A DNA stretch of 64,000 bases from Acetobacteroides hydrogenigenes (GCF_004340205.1 NZ_SLWB01000004.1:124001-188000); one strand, 5' to 3'; positions 46,708 through 56,483 are shown, counted from the stretch's first letter. Numbers and translations: made by a program. The notes: a model not told the origin generated them from the sequence alone.

Positions 46708-47019
46708 TTAAACGCAGCTTAGCGGTTTCTTAACACCGGCTATCTTGGTAGCCAACTTCAGAGGTGCTCCGGGAAAGAGCTCGTAGAAGCCCTTGATGTC
46801 TACAACACCCGACTTGCCAACGCTACGAATGGTAAGCGCCTCGCCCTTGGCCACCCTCTCGCGTAGGAAATCGAGCACATGGTAGTGCTTATCGGTAAGT
46901 TCAAGGTTGTTCTCCTTTGCAATCGCAGCAGCCACCTCTTTGGTCCACTGGTTAGCGTTTTCGAGGTAGCCTTCGTCGTTTACATCTACCATTACGCCTG
47001 CGTATTCTTTTTGTGCCAT
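46708..47019 (-). CDS. TusE/DsrC/DsvC-family sulfur relay protein
   Basis: 103 residues. The family core YLENANQWTKEVAAAIAKEN and HYHVLDFLRERVAKG, ending in KPLSCV, has the penultimate Cys102 that carries the persulfide. The second conserved Cys of true DsrC, eleven residues before, is replaced (KIAGVKK has none), so this is the single-Cys TusE-like form, and dissimilatory sulfite reduction is not indicated. It lies 20 bp before the DsrE-like gene. Confidence 0.88.
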   Translation of the reverse strand: MAQKEYAGVMVDVNDEGYLENANQWTKEVAAAIAKENNLELTDKHYHVLDFLRERVAKGEALTIRSVGKSGVVDIKGFYELFPGAPLKLATKIAGVKKPLSCV

Positions 47020-47063
47020 GTCTTTATTTTGTTTTGTTTTTGTTACGTTGTTCTTGTTTATTA

Positions 47064-47085
47064 AGACGCGATAAATCGCGTCTCT
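47064..47085. repeat. GACGCGAT palindrome between SQR and TusE genes
   Basis: AGACGCGATAAATCGCGTCT (47064-47083), followed by CTACC. A relative of the 26588 palindrome. It sits downstream of the SQR stop within the operon and may modulate mRNA ends. Confidence 0.6.
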
Positions 47086-47096
47086 ACCGATTCCTG

Positions 47097-48329
47097 TTAA
47101 ACCTTCTTCTTGCCGGCTAGGCTGAACTTGCTTGATACCGGTAGCCTCCGATTCTTCAGCAAGAACTCCCAGTATATAAGCTTAAACGCCAGCTTGCCCC
47201 AGTGGTTTAGTCGGGTTACGCCCAAAAGCTTCATAGGCCCAATACCTGGAAGAGGATACATGCCGGGCAGCGGCTCGTTGGTATAGTCGAAGTCGATAAG
47301 CGTTCCCTTGCCATGCCCCGTTTCGATGAAGCAGTTGGCATGCCCATCGAACTGGTGCGAGGGCGCCTTGCCGTTGGCATACTCCACGATGTTCTCGGCC
47401 AGCACATCGGCGGCGAAGTGGGCAACCGATCCCGCCTTGGAGGTGGGCAGGTTGGCCGCATCGCCAATGGCAAACACGTTGGGCTTATGCACCGATTGCA
47501 TCGTTCCCTTATCCACCTGCACGTAGTTCATATCGTCCACCAAACCCGATGAGGCTAGGAACTCCTCGCCTAGGTTAACGGGCACCACCACCAGACCGTC
47601 GAACTCCACCTCGCGCCCGTCGTACGAGCGGATGATGTTCTTCTCTTCGTCCACTCCCTCCACGTAGAAGTCGGTTACTACCGTTATATTTTTTTCTTCG
47701 AGCACCGAGCTCAGCATCTTGGTGGCAACGGGCTTGGTAAATGCGCCCGACATCGGCGTGGTGTAGATGATCTCCACCTTATCGCGAATGCCCTTCTTGG
47801 CGAAGAAGGCATCAGCCAAAAAGACGAACTCCAGCGGAGCAATGGGGCACTTGTAGGGTAGCTCGGTGATGGTCATCACCAGCTTGCCGCCTCGGAAATC
47901 CTTCAGATAGTCGTGCAGCGCTACAGCCCCCTCGAAGGTGTAGAAGTCGAAGATGTTCTTGTACCAGCGCTCGCCAACCAAGCCGGGCGTTTCGGATGGA
48001 GTTGGCACCGTACCCGTAGCCACAATCAGGATATCGTAGCGGATGGCCTCGCCACCTACAAGGTTTACCACATTCTCCTCGGCATCGATGCTAAGAATAT
48101 CGGCAACCGTGAACTTTACGTTACGAGGAATGAACGCATCCTTCTTCTTCACCACATCCTTAGGCGAGTAAATCCCAAAGGGGATAAACAGGAAACCGGG
48201 CTGGTAGTAGTGGATGTTGTTTCGGTCTAAAACCTCAATCTCCCACTCCTTTCGGTCGAGCATCTTTGCCAGCTTATTTGCCATTATGGTGCCAGCCGTT
48301 CCCGCACCAAGTATTACCACTTTTTTCAT
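47097..48329 (-). CDS. Sulfide:quinone oxidoreductase-like flavoprotein
   Basis: 410 residues. FAD motif VVILGAGTAGTIMANKLA, LIVATGTVPTPSETPG, and FAIGDAANLPTSKAGS. Two Cys at expected redox positions, C161 (ELPYKCPIAPLEF) and C333 (DGHANCFIETG), correspond to the pair that forms the polysulfide bridge; the third, N-terminal Cys of type I enzymes is missing. It would oxidise sulfide and reduce quinone at the membrane. First gene of the sulfur operon, divergent from the Crp/Fnr gene. Confidence 0.85.
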   Translation of the reverse strand: MKKVVILGAGTAGTIMANKLAKMLDRKEWEIEVLDRNNIHYYQPGFLFIPFGIYSPKDVVKKKDAFIPRNVKFTVADILSIDAEENVVNLVGGEAIRYDILIVATGTVPTPSETPGLVGERWYKNIFDFYTFEGAVALHDYLKDFRGGKLVMTITELPYKCPIAPLEFVFLADAFFAKKGIRDKVEIIYTTPMSGAFTKPVATKMLSSVLEEKNITVVTDFYVEGVDEEKNIIRSYDGREVEFDGLVVVPVNLGEEFLASSGLVDDMNYVQVDKGTMQSVHKPNVFAIGDAANLPTSKAGSVAHFAADVLAENIVEYANGKAPSHQFDGHANCFIETGHGKGTLIDFDYTNEPLPGMYPLPGIGPMKLLGVTRLNHWGKLAFKLIYWEFLLKNRRLPVSSKFSLAGKKKV

Positions 48330-48465
48330 CCTTTTCTATTTCGTTTTTCGGATGGAACCTCTAAAGTCTTGCAGATTCAAAATTTTATATAATTTCGTTC
48401 GGGTTGATCGCCCTCTGCTAGTGCAATATTACGACGGAGATTAACGCATTATCAATTGGATGGCA

Positions 48466-48494
48466 TGATAAAGATCAGCACATGATATTTATCA
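48466..48494. promoter_or_regulatory. Two tandem FNR-type boxes
   Basis: TGATAAAGATCA (48466-48477) and TGATATTTATCA (48483-48494) both match the core TGAT-N4-ATCA of FNR-type operators, centres 17 bp apart. They also form a larger TGATAAA/TTTATCA inverted repeat. They lie 23-51 bp before the Crp/Fnr start and 137 bp before the SQR start. Confidence 0.85.
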
Positions 48495-48516
48495 CATTTA
48501 TAAAACGAGCAAAAAC

Positions 48517-49215
48517 ATGGGAAATAACGGGATGCTGTGCTCATGCAAGGAATGTATTGTCCGAAACCTCATCTTCGAGCATGTTTCGGTGGATGAGCTA
48601 GCCGACTACTGCTCCACCAAAACCGAGCGAAACTACAAAAAGGGAGAAGCCATCATCCACGAGGGCGACCCCATCACCTCGTTCCTGTACATCCAGAAGG
48701 GGCTGGTGAAGCTGCACCGCCACACAGCCGACTCGGCCTACGACCAGATCATCTCCATAGCCCTACCGTTCGACCTCATCAGCATCCTCTCCGTTTTTTC
48801 GGATACCCGCTACAACCTCTCCATCACCGCCATCGAGGATACGGTGGTGTGCGAGTTCGACCTAAATAGAATTAAGGATTTGGTAAGAACCAACGGCGAG
48901 TTTGCGCTCGACCTACTAGCGCGCATCAGCCGAACCACCGACAACATCCTCCGCCGTAACAACGACATCAACAGCAAAAACCTGCGCGGGCGCATCGCCT
49001 ACATCCTGCTCTTCTTTTCCAACGACATCTACAAAAACCGATTCTTCGAGCTGCCCATCTCGCGAAAGGAGATCGCCGAGCTCATCGGGATGACCACCGA
49101 GAACGTCATCCGCATCCTCTCCGAGTTTCGGAAGGAGCACATCATTCGGATAAACGGTAAGGAAATTGAGATTGAGGATGCCGATAAGCTGAAGATGATC
49201 TGCCTGCACGGATAA
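48517..49215 (+). CDS. Crp/Fnr-family transcriptional regulator with Cys-rich N-terminus
   Basis: 232 residues. Cys8, Cys10 and Cys13 (CSCKEC), plus Cys32 and a Cys around 110 (VVCEFDL), resemble the FNR iron-sulfur pattern without matching its spacing. Cyclic-nucleotide-like barrel (KKGEAIIHEGDPITSFLYIQ, FDLISILSVF) and HTH (ISRKEIAELIGMTTENVIRI). The recognition helix MTTENVIRIL keeps the Glu and Arg of the FNR helix, in agreement with the TGAT-N4-ATCA boxes upstream. Probably redox- or sulfide-responsive and controlling itself and the sulfur operon (inference). Confidence 0.88.
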   Translation: MGNNGMLCSCKECIVRNLIFEHVSVDELADYCSTKTERNYKKGEAIIHEGDPITSFLYIQKGLVKLHRHTADSAYDQIISIALPFDLISILSVFSDTRYNLSITAIEDTVVCEFDLNRIKDLVRTNGEFALDLLARISRTTDNILRRNNDINSKNLRGRIAYILLFFSNDIYKNRFFELPISRKEIAELIGMTTENVIRILSEFRKEHIIRINGKEIEIEDADKLKMICLHG

Positions 49216-49218
49216 TGC

Positions 49219-49323
49219 TAGACCTTGAAGTAACCTGAAGTGGCTGCCAAAGATTCAGACGTGGCGGCTAATAAAATAGTAGTGGTCGCCAAGGATTCAA
49301 ACATGATAGTTAGCTTGCCAGCG
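49219..49323. repeat. 21-bp degenerate tandem repeat filling the gap after the Crp/Fnr gene
   Basis: Units of 21 bp: 49240 GTGGCTGCCAAAGATTCAGA, 49261 GTGGCGGCTAATAAAATAGT, 49282 GTGGTCGCCAAGGATTCAAA (each plus one base), then a diverged one at 49303 and a diverged one before 49240. It occupies nearly all DNA between the convergent stop codons. Confidence 0.7.
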
Positions 49324-49328
49324 GAAGC

Positions 49329-50057
49329 CTACAGCAGCCGCTTGAGCTCAATCAGATCACGAATCTGGTAGGTAGGAGCAAACGAGCCCTCGTCCCCTTG
49401 CGGAGTGTAGAACACCTGATCGATACCCGCGTTGCGAGCCCCCACGATATCCACCTCAAAGTCATCGCCCACCATCAGCGCCCTACTAGGTTTGCACCCC
49501 GCTTCGCGAAGCGCCTGCTCGAAGATGCGCACGTCGGGCTTCTGGTGCCCCACGTTCTCGGAGGTAAGCATCAGATCGAAATACTGCTCTAGCCCGCACG
49601 CCTTAAGCTTAATCCACTGCACCTCGTTAAAGCCGTTGGTGATAATCAGCATGCGGTAGCCGCGCTTCCGGAGGTACTCCATCACCTCCATGGCATTCGG
49701 CATCAGCGACGTTTTGGTTGGGCTGTCGGCAATGTAGCGCACGTCGAGCGTTTGGGCCAGCACCTCGTCCTTCACCTTCGCCGACTTAAGGGTCAGTGAA
49801 AAGCGCATCTTTCGGAGCGTATCCTTTGCCACCCTACCGTGGCGGTACTCGGCCCAAAGGCGCTCGTTATGCTTCTGGAATATCTCGTGAAACTCATCGA
49901 AGGTTTTAAAGTGGCGGAAGAGTTCAAACTCCTGGTAGAGATCGCTAAGCGTAACGCGCGCGTTGCCCTCAAAGTCCCACAACGTACGGTCGAGGTCGAA
50001 GAAAATATGGGTGTAAGGCTTGCCACCTAGCTGCCGGATGATGGGTTTCAGATTCAT
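49329..50057 (-). CDS. HAD-superfamily hydrolase, YjjG-like nucleotidase
   Basis: 242 residues. Motif I FFDLDRTLWDFE (nucleophile Asp and Asp+2), motif II IITNGFNEVQ, motif III KPDVRIFEQAL, motif IV MVGDDFEVDIVGARNAG, with a helical C1 cap (residues 25-100). The YjjG/YfnB family dephosphorylates nucleotides including non-canonical pyrimidines. Monocistronic; no terminator is visible at its 3' end. Confidence 0.85.
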   Translation of the reverse strand: MNLKPIIRQLGGKPYTHIFFDLDRTLWDFEGNARVTLSDLYQEFELFRHFKTFDEFHEIFQKHNERLWAEYRHGRVAKDTLRKMRFSLTLKSAKVKDEVLAQTLDVRYIADSPTKTSLMPNAMEVMEYLRKRGYRMLIITNGFNEVQWIKLKACGLEQYFDLMLTSENVGHQKPDVRIFEQALREAGCKPSRALMVGDDFEVDIVGARNAGIDQVFYTPQGDEGSFAPTYQIRDLIELKRLL

Positions 50058-50247
50058 GGGATGTAAAAATAGCGGTTTTAGCCAATAGCCTCCCCCCGTT
50101 GAGCTACTTTAAGGTAATATAAGAATCGCCCTAAATGGTCGGAAAAACCAGCGACAAACGGTTTGGCTTGCAAGGATACTAAACACCTACAAAGCTTTAT
50201 ATTTTGTCAAGCCCCGTCTAAGATGCTACATTTCCCACGATAATTAC

Positions 50248-50255
50248 TACTTTTG
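50248..50255 (+). promoter_or_regulatory. -7 promoter element of the DEAD-box helicase gene
   Basis: TACTTTTG matches TAnnTTTG and lies 23 bp ahead of the TTG start at 50278. Confidence 0.4.
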
Positions 50256-50277
50256 CAAGCAACTAAATCAATAGGAA

Positions 50278-51396
<1,119 letters not shown>

Positions 51397-51418
51397 TAAC
51401 TAACAACTCGAGCTCCCT

Positions 51419-52795
51419 ATGTTGGAAAAAATTTTCAAGCTGAAGGAACAGAACACAAACGTCAGAACCGAGATCGTTGCTGGTATTACTACGTTTGTAA
51501 CGATGGCCTACATCCTCTTCCTTAACCCGAACATTCTTGCGGGAACAGGGATGAATCACAACGCCGTGTTCTTTGCAACGGCGGTTGCTGCCGGTGTGGT
51601 ATCGATCGCAATGGGATTTGTAGCCAACTTCCCTATTGCCTTGGCTCCTGGAATGGGATTGAACGCGTTCTTTGCCGCTATTGCCGTACAAGGCGCCGGA
51701 ATGCCCTGGCAGGCGGCTCTTGGTGCCGTGTTTATCTCAGGTATCATCTTCGTTATCCTGACCGTTACCAAGGTTCGCCAGATGCTGGTTGTTGCCGTTC
51801 CAAACTCGCTTAAGGTGGCCATCACCGTGGGTATTGGACTTTTTATCACGGTTATCGGCATTAAGCTTTCGGAGATTATGGTGGTAAAGGCATCGCTCAT
51901 TCCTCCAACCCTTGAGCAGATTAACGCCAACCCAGCCGCCCCTGCAGCGCTCAAGTTCTTCGAATGGAACATCGGGCTAGGAAACTTCACGAACCCGGCA
52001 ATGGCGCTTTCGGTTATCGGCCTATTCATTTCGGTTCTTTTGATGACCTTACGCGTAAAAGGATCGCTGCTTATCGGGATCGTAATCACTACGCTTATAG
52101 GAATTCCTATGGGGGTAACCGTTATCCCTGAGCATTTCTCCCCATTTGCGCTCCCCGATTTCAACAACCTAGCGGTGGGGGCTCTCGACATTAAGGCCGC
52201 CCTCAACATGGGAATCTGGACGGTTGTGTTCACCTTCACCTTCGTTGAGCTTTTCGACACCTTCGGCACCCTTGTTGGTACAGCCCGCAAGGCCAACCTC
52301 ATCGACAAGAACGGCAACTCGCCAAAGATTGGTAGGGCCATGCTTGTTGATGCATTTGGGGTATCGTTTGGCGCATTCCTCGGAACATCGACCATCACCG
52401 CTTACGTAGAGAGCGCAGCCGGTATCGGCGAGGGCGGACGTACGGGGCTTACTGCAGTTACCACGGGTATTCTGTTCCTGTTGGCCCTAATCCTGGCGCC
52501 TCTTGCAGGACTAATCCCCAACGCTGCAACCGCACCAGCGCTTATCATCGTTGGTCTTCTAATGGTTTCGAGCATTCATGAGATCGACTTCAACGATTTC
52601 ACCGAAGGCTTCCCTGCATTTATGACCTTTATTATGATGCCGTTCACCTACAATATCGCCAACGGTATTGCCGCAGGTATCGTATTCTACACCGCCCTCA
52701 AGGTGGTTACCGGAAAGTGGAAGCAGGTGCACTGGATGATGTACCTACTTTTCGTACTCGTAATCGTCCGCTATATCTTCCTAGCCGAACACTAG
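51419..52795 (+). CDS. NCS2/AzgA-family purine permease
   Basis: 458 residues, about 12-14 transmembrane helices. N-terminal TEIVAGITTFVTMAYILFLN, ALAPGMGLNAFFA and the later TFVELFDTFGTLVGTA with FLGTSTITAYVESAAG are family signatures of AzgA-like transporters for adenine, guanine and hypoxanthine with protons. The gene starts 22 bp after the helicase and may share its transcript; a terminator closes it. Confidence 0.92.
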   Translation: MLEKIFKLKEQNTNVRTEIVAGITTFVTMAYILFLNPNILAGTGMNHNAVFFATAVAAGVVSIAMGFVANFPIALAPGMGLNAFFAAIAVQGAGMPWQAALGAVFISGIIFVILTVTKVRQMLVVAVPNSLKVAITVGIGLFITVIGIKLSEIMVVKASLIPPTLEQINANPAAPAALKFFEWNIGLGNFTNPAMALSVIGLFISVLLMTLRVKGSLLIGIVITTLIGIPMGVTVIPEHFSPFALPDFNNLAVGALDIKAALNMGIWTVVFTFTFVELFDTFGTLVGTARKANLIDKNGNSPKIGRAMLVDAFGVSFGAFLGTSTITAYVESAAGIGEGGRTGLTAVTTGILFLLALILAPLAGLIPNAATAPALIIVGLLMVSSIHEIDFNDFTEGFPAFMTFIMMPFTYNIANGIAAGIVFYTALKVVTGKWKQVHWMMYLLFVLVIVRYIFLAEH

Positions 52796-52818
52796 CCGAT
52801 AGCAAGCACTATACAAAA

Positions 52819-52855
52819 GAAGCCCTCGCCCAAAAGCGGGGGCTTCCTTTATTTG
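52819..52855 (+). terminator. Terminator after the purine permease
   Basis: GAAGCCCTCGC / GCGGGGGCTTC (one mismatch or wobble) with loop CCAAAA, then CTTTATTT. Confidence 0.85.
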
Positions 52856-52896
52856 GGAGGTGCGATGCGTGGTATGCAATGCAAAAGGCAATGCGA

Positions 52897-53118
52897 TGAA
52901 ACGGGGAATCGGAGCATCGAATGTACCCTTCCCAAAGCTGTGAAACGATGATCGGAGGGTCAAATGTACCCTTCCCAAAGCTGGGAAACGGTGATCGGGG
53001 GGTCGGATGTGCTCTTCACAAAGCTGGGAAACGGTGATCGGAGGGTCGGATGTGCCCTTCACAAAGCTGGGAAACAGTGATCGGAGGGTCGGATGTGCCC
53101 TTCACAAAGCGGTGAAAC
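52897..53118. repeat. 43-bp tandem repeat (five units)
   Basis: The word GGTGATCGG or relatives recurs at 52904, 52947, 52990, 53033 and 53076, every 43 bp. Each unit reads GATCGGAGGGTCGGATGTG, then CCCTTCACAAAGCTGGGAAAC; early units have ATGTACCCTTCCCAAAGCTG. Located between two convergent genes. No reasonable protein is encoded. Confidence 0.9.
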
Positions 53119-53209
53119 GGAAAATCCCCCGTTAGCTTCAGAATCCGCCTGCGTAATCCCCCCTACGGAGGAATGCTCTGCCCCACACAGGACAACCGCA
53201 GTGTTCGGC

Positions 53210-53824
53210 CTAAAGCACCATGCTGAACATAACAGCCCCAATTACAATAGAGGCAACGACCCCAAGCGCGATCCAGTTAAAGTACTTCTCGATAAACACC
53301 TTGACGCCGGCTCCAAATCGCCATATCAGAAAAGCGATCAGCAGGTAGCGGCCGCCACGTCCAACAATAACGGAGAGGATAAAGAAGAAGAAGTTGACAT
53401 CGAAAACGCCCGAGGAAATGGTTACCAGCTCGAAGGGTATGGGCACAAACCCTGCCGCAAATACCAAAAGAGCTCCCCATTTGTCGAAAAGGCCCTGTAT
53501 GCTCTGATAGGCAGCCACGGAGAATCCCGGCAGATGGTCGAAAAAGAAGCGGGCGATGGCCGTGTAGTCTCCGCTAGCATCAACCCACGCAAAATATCCG
53601 ATAAAGTAGCCAACGGTTGCGCCCAATATGCCCCCAATGGCGGCAACCTTGCCGTAGAACATTGCCCTATCGAGATTGGCGATTATGAGCGGGATGAAAA
53701 GCAGCATAAACGGGAATACCGAGAACACCGATTCGAAAAAGGCAGCAATAAATAGGATAGCAACCCCATAACGGGAGTGCGCCTTTTCTATGATCCACTC
53801 AAATAGCCTACGGAGGTACGACAT
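53210..53824 (-). CDS. YqaA-like DedA/VTT-family membrane protein
   Basis: 204 residues with several helices: GVAILFIAAFFESVFSVFPF, KVAAIGGILGATVGYFIGYF, and the VTT core FAAGFVPIPFELVTISSGVF, FFFILSVIVGRGGRYLLIAF with the reentrant GFVPIP and conserved Arg. The YqaA branch of the DedA family is linked to membrane integrity and lipid-carrier recycling (family knowledge). Monocistronic. Confidence 0.85.
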   Translation of the reverse strand: MSYLRRLFEWIIEKAHSRYGVAILFIAAFFESVFSVFPFMLLFIPLIIANLDRAMFYGKVAAIGGILGATVGYFIGYFAWVDASGDYTAIARFFFDHLPGFSVAAYQSIQGLFDKWGALLVFAAGFVPIPFELVTISSGVFDVNFFFFILSVIVGRGGRYLLIAFLIWRFGAGVKVFIEKYFNWIALGVVASIVIGAVMFSMVL

Positions 53825-53946
53825 GGAAGCCTAACGATTTCTTTAAGGTTATTTCATCATCAATTAAGATGCCACTTAGGCCGTTGCCCAACAGAAGAAA
53901 GCTAAACCTGGGGCTATGCAACAAAAATTAAGCATCAAAAGGAGTC

Positions 53947-54687
53947 CTATAGCTTAAGCGCATCCTTTAGCGCCTTGTAGCCCGAGCTGCTCGCTTTAAC
54001 CTGATCGCCATTTTTCAGCTTAACGATGTAGTTCTCCTTCTCGAAGAGCTCGATACGGCTTATTTCGTTTATGTTGATGATGTACGAGCGGTGTATTCGG
54101 ATAAACGTATCGGGGTCGAGATGCTGCTCGAAGTACTTCATGGTTTTTTCCTTAAGGAACTTTCCCTCTTTGGTGTGGATCATCACGTAATCGCCCTCCG
54201 ACTCGAGGTATACGATATCTCCGATGGCAATAATCTCAATCTTTGATCCCGATTTTACGGCGATGCGCTGCAAAATTTCGGTTTTCTCCTCGGCCAAGGC
54301 GATAACTTCGGTAAAGTTCTGCTCGGTCTGAGATGCAATACGCCCCACTACCTTCTTAACCGCATCGGCAAAGCGCTCGCGCGAGAAGGGCTTTAGCAGG
54401 TAGTCAACCGCGTTCTCATCAAAAGCCTTTATGGCGTAGCTGTCGTAGGCCGTGGTGAAAATGACATGAGGCTTATGCTCAATAATCTCGAGCAGCTCGA
54501 ATCCCGAAAGCTTCGGCATTTGGACATCCAAAAATATTAAGTCGGGATTGTGCTCGTTAATGCTCTTTACAGCGGTAAAGCCATCGGCACATTCGCCCAA
54601 AACCTCAATCTCCGAGAAGTCTTCCAGGAATTTCCGAACCAGCATGCGAGCGGGCTCTTCATCATCAATAATTAACGTACGAATCAT
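53947..54687 (-). CDS. LytTR-type response regulator
   Basis: 246 residues. N-terminal receiver (MIRTLIIDDEEPARMLVRKF, phospho-Asp in DLIFLDVQMPKLSG, TAYDSYAIKAFDENAVDYL and the switch KPFSRERF) and C-terminal LytTR DNA-binding domain (DIVYLESEGDYVMIHTKEG, FIRIHRSYIININEI). It overlaps the kinase gene by 4 bases, and pairs with it. Confidence 0.93.
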   Translation of the reverse strand: MIRTLIIDDEEPARMLVRKFLEDFSEIEVLGECADGFTAVKSINEHNPDLIFLDVQMPKLSGFELLEIIEHKPHVIFTTAYDSYAIKAFDENAVDYLLKPFSRERFADAVKKVVGRIASQTEQNFTEVIALAEEKTEILQRIAVKSGSKIEIIAIGDIVYLESEGDYVMIHTKEGKFLKEKTMKYFEQHLDPDTFIRIHRSYIININEISRIELFEKENYIVKLKNGDQVKASSSGYKALKDALKL

Positions 54688-55748
54688 GCAACACTCTTTT
54701 TTGCAGGTGGTATAATGAGGGTAACCTCAAAAACCTGATTCTCATTCTTTATATGGAGCAGCGTTTCGTTCTGGTATATGAGCTTTAACCGCTCGGCTAT
54801 GTTGCGAAGCCCAATGCCTGCACCCTTACCCATTGGGGCTCCCTCTTGGTAGTTATTCTTTATGGATACAATCAGAATATCGTTATCCATGTAAGCGTTA
54901 GTTTCAATAATGATAGGCTCTGTGCTCTCGTAAACCCCGTGCTTAATGGCATTCTCGTACAAGGGCTGGAGGATCATAGCCGGAATATCGGCCGCTAGCG
55001 CATCGTTGGTAAGCGAAAAGCGGTACTGCAGCTTAGCCCCAAAGCGAATCTTCTCAATCTCAAGGTACCTATGGATGTTTTCGATCTCCTTGCTTAGCGC
55101 CACAATGGCAGCCTTCTCCTGCGATACGGTATAGCGCAAGTAGTCGGAGAGCTTAACCACCATTTCCTGCGCCCGATCGGCATCAACCATTGTTAGCGAG
55201 CTAATCGAGTTAAGGCTGTTGAATAGGAAATGTGGATTAATCTGAGATCGTAGCATGCTTATCTCAACCTCCTTCAGCGACTGCTGCAGCTGCAGCTCGG
55301 TCTCGTGCTTTTCTCGAAGATTCCTCGCATAAATGTGGAGGTAGTACGAGAGAACTACAATAGCATACCCCATAATCCCCTGAAAGATCCCGAAGGAAAG
55401 CTGCTCTTCGAGCGGTATCGTTGCTGTTTTTCCGGTAGGAAAAATGGCTATTACAATATGGAAACTAATGCTAAACCAGATTATGATGAACACCGATGCA
55501 GTTGCTAAGTGGTTAAAGGCTATCATTATCCATCCTTCCTGCTTTTGGCAGCTGCTTACCGGATACCACAACGGGATGGCGAGGACCGCAAAGACTGTAC
55601 TGAATACTAGATTCCCCAAAAAAACTTCCTCGATCGGCGAACTGCCGTAAAAGTATTCGAGAGAGCTATTTAGTGTCAGGATGAAGCCCCATACAACCGC
55701 ATAACCAATGCCAAGTACCCTACTTTTAAAAATGGGATGGTCAAACAT
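54684..55748 (-). CDS. LytS/YehU-type sensor histidine kinase
   Basis: 354 residues. Four N-terminal membrane segments (VLGIGYAVVWGFILTLNSSL, NLVFSTVFAVLAIPLWY, LATASVFIIIWFSISFHI, MGYAIVVLSYYL), then the His-kinase domain (LRSQINPHFLFNSLNSISSL with His) and HATPase (MILQPLYENAIKHGVYES, KGAGIGLRNIAERLKLIY). Lacks the extracellular GAF of YehU. It begins 15 bp after the LiaF-like gene. Confidence 0.92.
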   Translation of the reverse strand: MFDHPIFKSRVLGIGYAVVWGFILTLNSSLEYFYGSSPIEEVFLGNLVFSTVFAVLAIPLWYPVSSCQKQEGWIMIAFNHLATASVFIIIWFSISFHIVIAIFPTGKTATIPLEEQLSFGIFQGIMGYAIVVLSYYLHIYARNLREKHETELQLQQSLKEVEISMLRSQINPHFLFNSLNSISSLTMVDADRAQEMVVKLSDYLRYTVSQEKAAIVALSKEIENIHRYLEIEKIRFGAKLQYRFSLTNDALAADIPAMILQPLYENAIKHGVYESTEPIIIETNAYMDNDILIVSIKNNYQEGAPMGKGAGIGLRNIAERLKLIYQNETLLHIKNENQVFEVTLIIPPAKKSVA

Positions 55749-55763
55749 CTACTTAAAATAAAA

Positions 55764-56483
55764 CTACACACTCTTAATTTCACCTCCGCCAAACACGCAA
55801 ACTCCTTTTACGATAAGGCGCTTACGAGGCTCAACTGCCGACGTTCGAACAAAGCTACGCTTGTCGCTAAATCCGCCAAGGATGGATACCACCTCAACCT
55901 GAACCTCCCAATCGGATGGAACGTAGAGGGTAATGCCTCCAAAAACACAAATTGTTTCAACTACGGCAATATCATTCTCGAATTGAGCTTGCGATAGGTC
56001 TACTTCAGAGCCCCCAAAGATGTTGGTAAACTTCCCTCCCCTAAACTTAGAGGTATAGCGACGTTTCGATCCGCCAAAGAGGTTAAAGTCATCAACCACT
56101 CCGTCGGTTTCTACCGTGGTCGACTGCGAAAAGTTTCTCTCAAAGTAGCCCTCCGTTTTTTTTTCATCGGAAGGTCGCCTTATGCTATGCTTTAGGATAA
56201 GCAGCACTCCTCCACCAATCAGCAGTATAGGCCAAAACATCCCAATAAAGTTGAAGGGTAAGTCGATAATGCGAGGAACTAGGAAGAATGCTCCTATCAT
56301 AATTAGGATCAACCCCGAGACGTAGCTTTCTCGGCTAAATATGTTTACAAAGCCAATAACAATCAGCAGCATCTGCCAGGTGAAAATCCAGTGGGTTATC
56401 TCTGGGCTAATAAGGTTCATCTTCTCAAGCATCAAGATGAAGCCTGCAGCTATCAGTACAAATCCGAATGCAATCTTTTTCAT
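55764..56483 (-). CDS. LiaF-like membrane protein
   Basis: 239 residues. Four short membrane helices (IAFGFVLIAAGFILMLEKM, WQMLLIVIGFVNIF, GLILIMIGAFFLV, GMFWPILLIGGGVLLIL) precede a soluble beta-rich domain (ICVFGGITLYVPSDWEVQV, VSILGGFSDKRS) of the LiaF/YvqF type. In Bacillus LiaF inhibits the LiaS kinase upon envelope stress. Here it precedes a LytS/LytTR pair, so an analogous negative or sensing role is likely (inference). Start taken at ATG 56483. Confidence 0.75.
   Translation of the reverse strand: MKKIAFGFVLIAAGFILMLEKMNLISPEITHWIFTWQMLLIVIGFVNIFSRESYVSGLILIMIGAFFLVPRIIDLPFNFIGMFWPILLIGGGVLLILKHSIRRPSDEKKTEGYFERNFSQSTTVETDGVVDDFNLFGGSKRRYTSKFRGGKFTNIFGGSEVDLSQAQFENDIAVVETICVFGGITLYVPSDWEVQVEVVSILGGFSDKRSFVRTSAVEPRKRLIVKGVCVFGGGEIKSV

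Noticed and set aside
46708-48329. Dissimilatory sulfite reduction locus
   Set aside because: The DsrC-like protein lacks the second Cys and no dsrAB, dsrMKJOP or aps genes are present, so only a sulfur relay is claimed.
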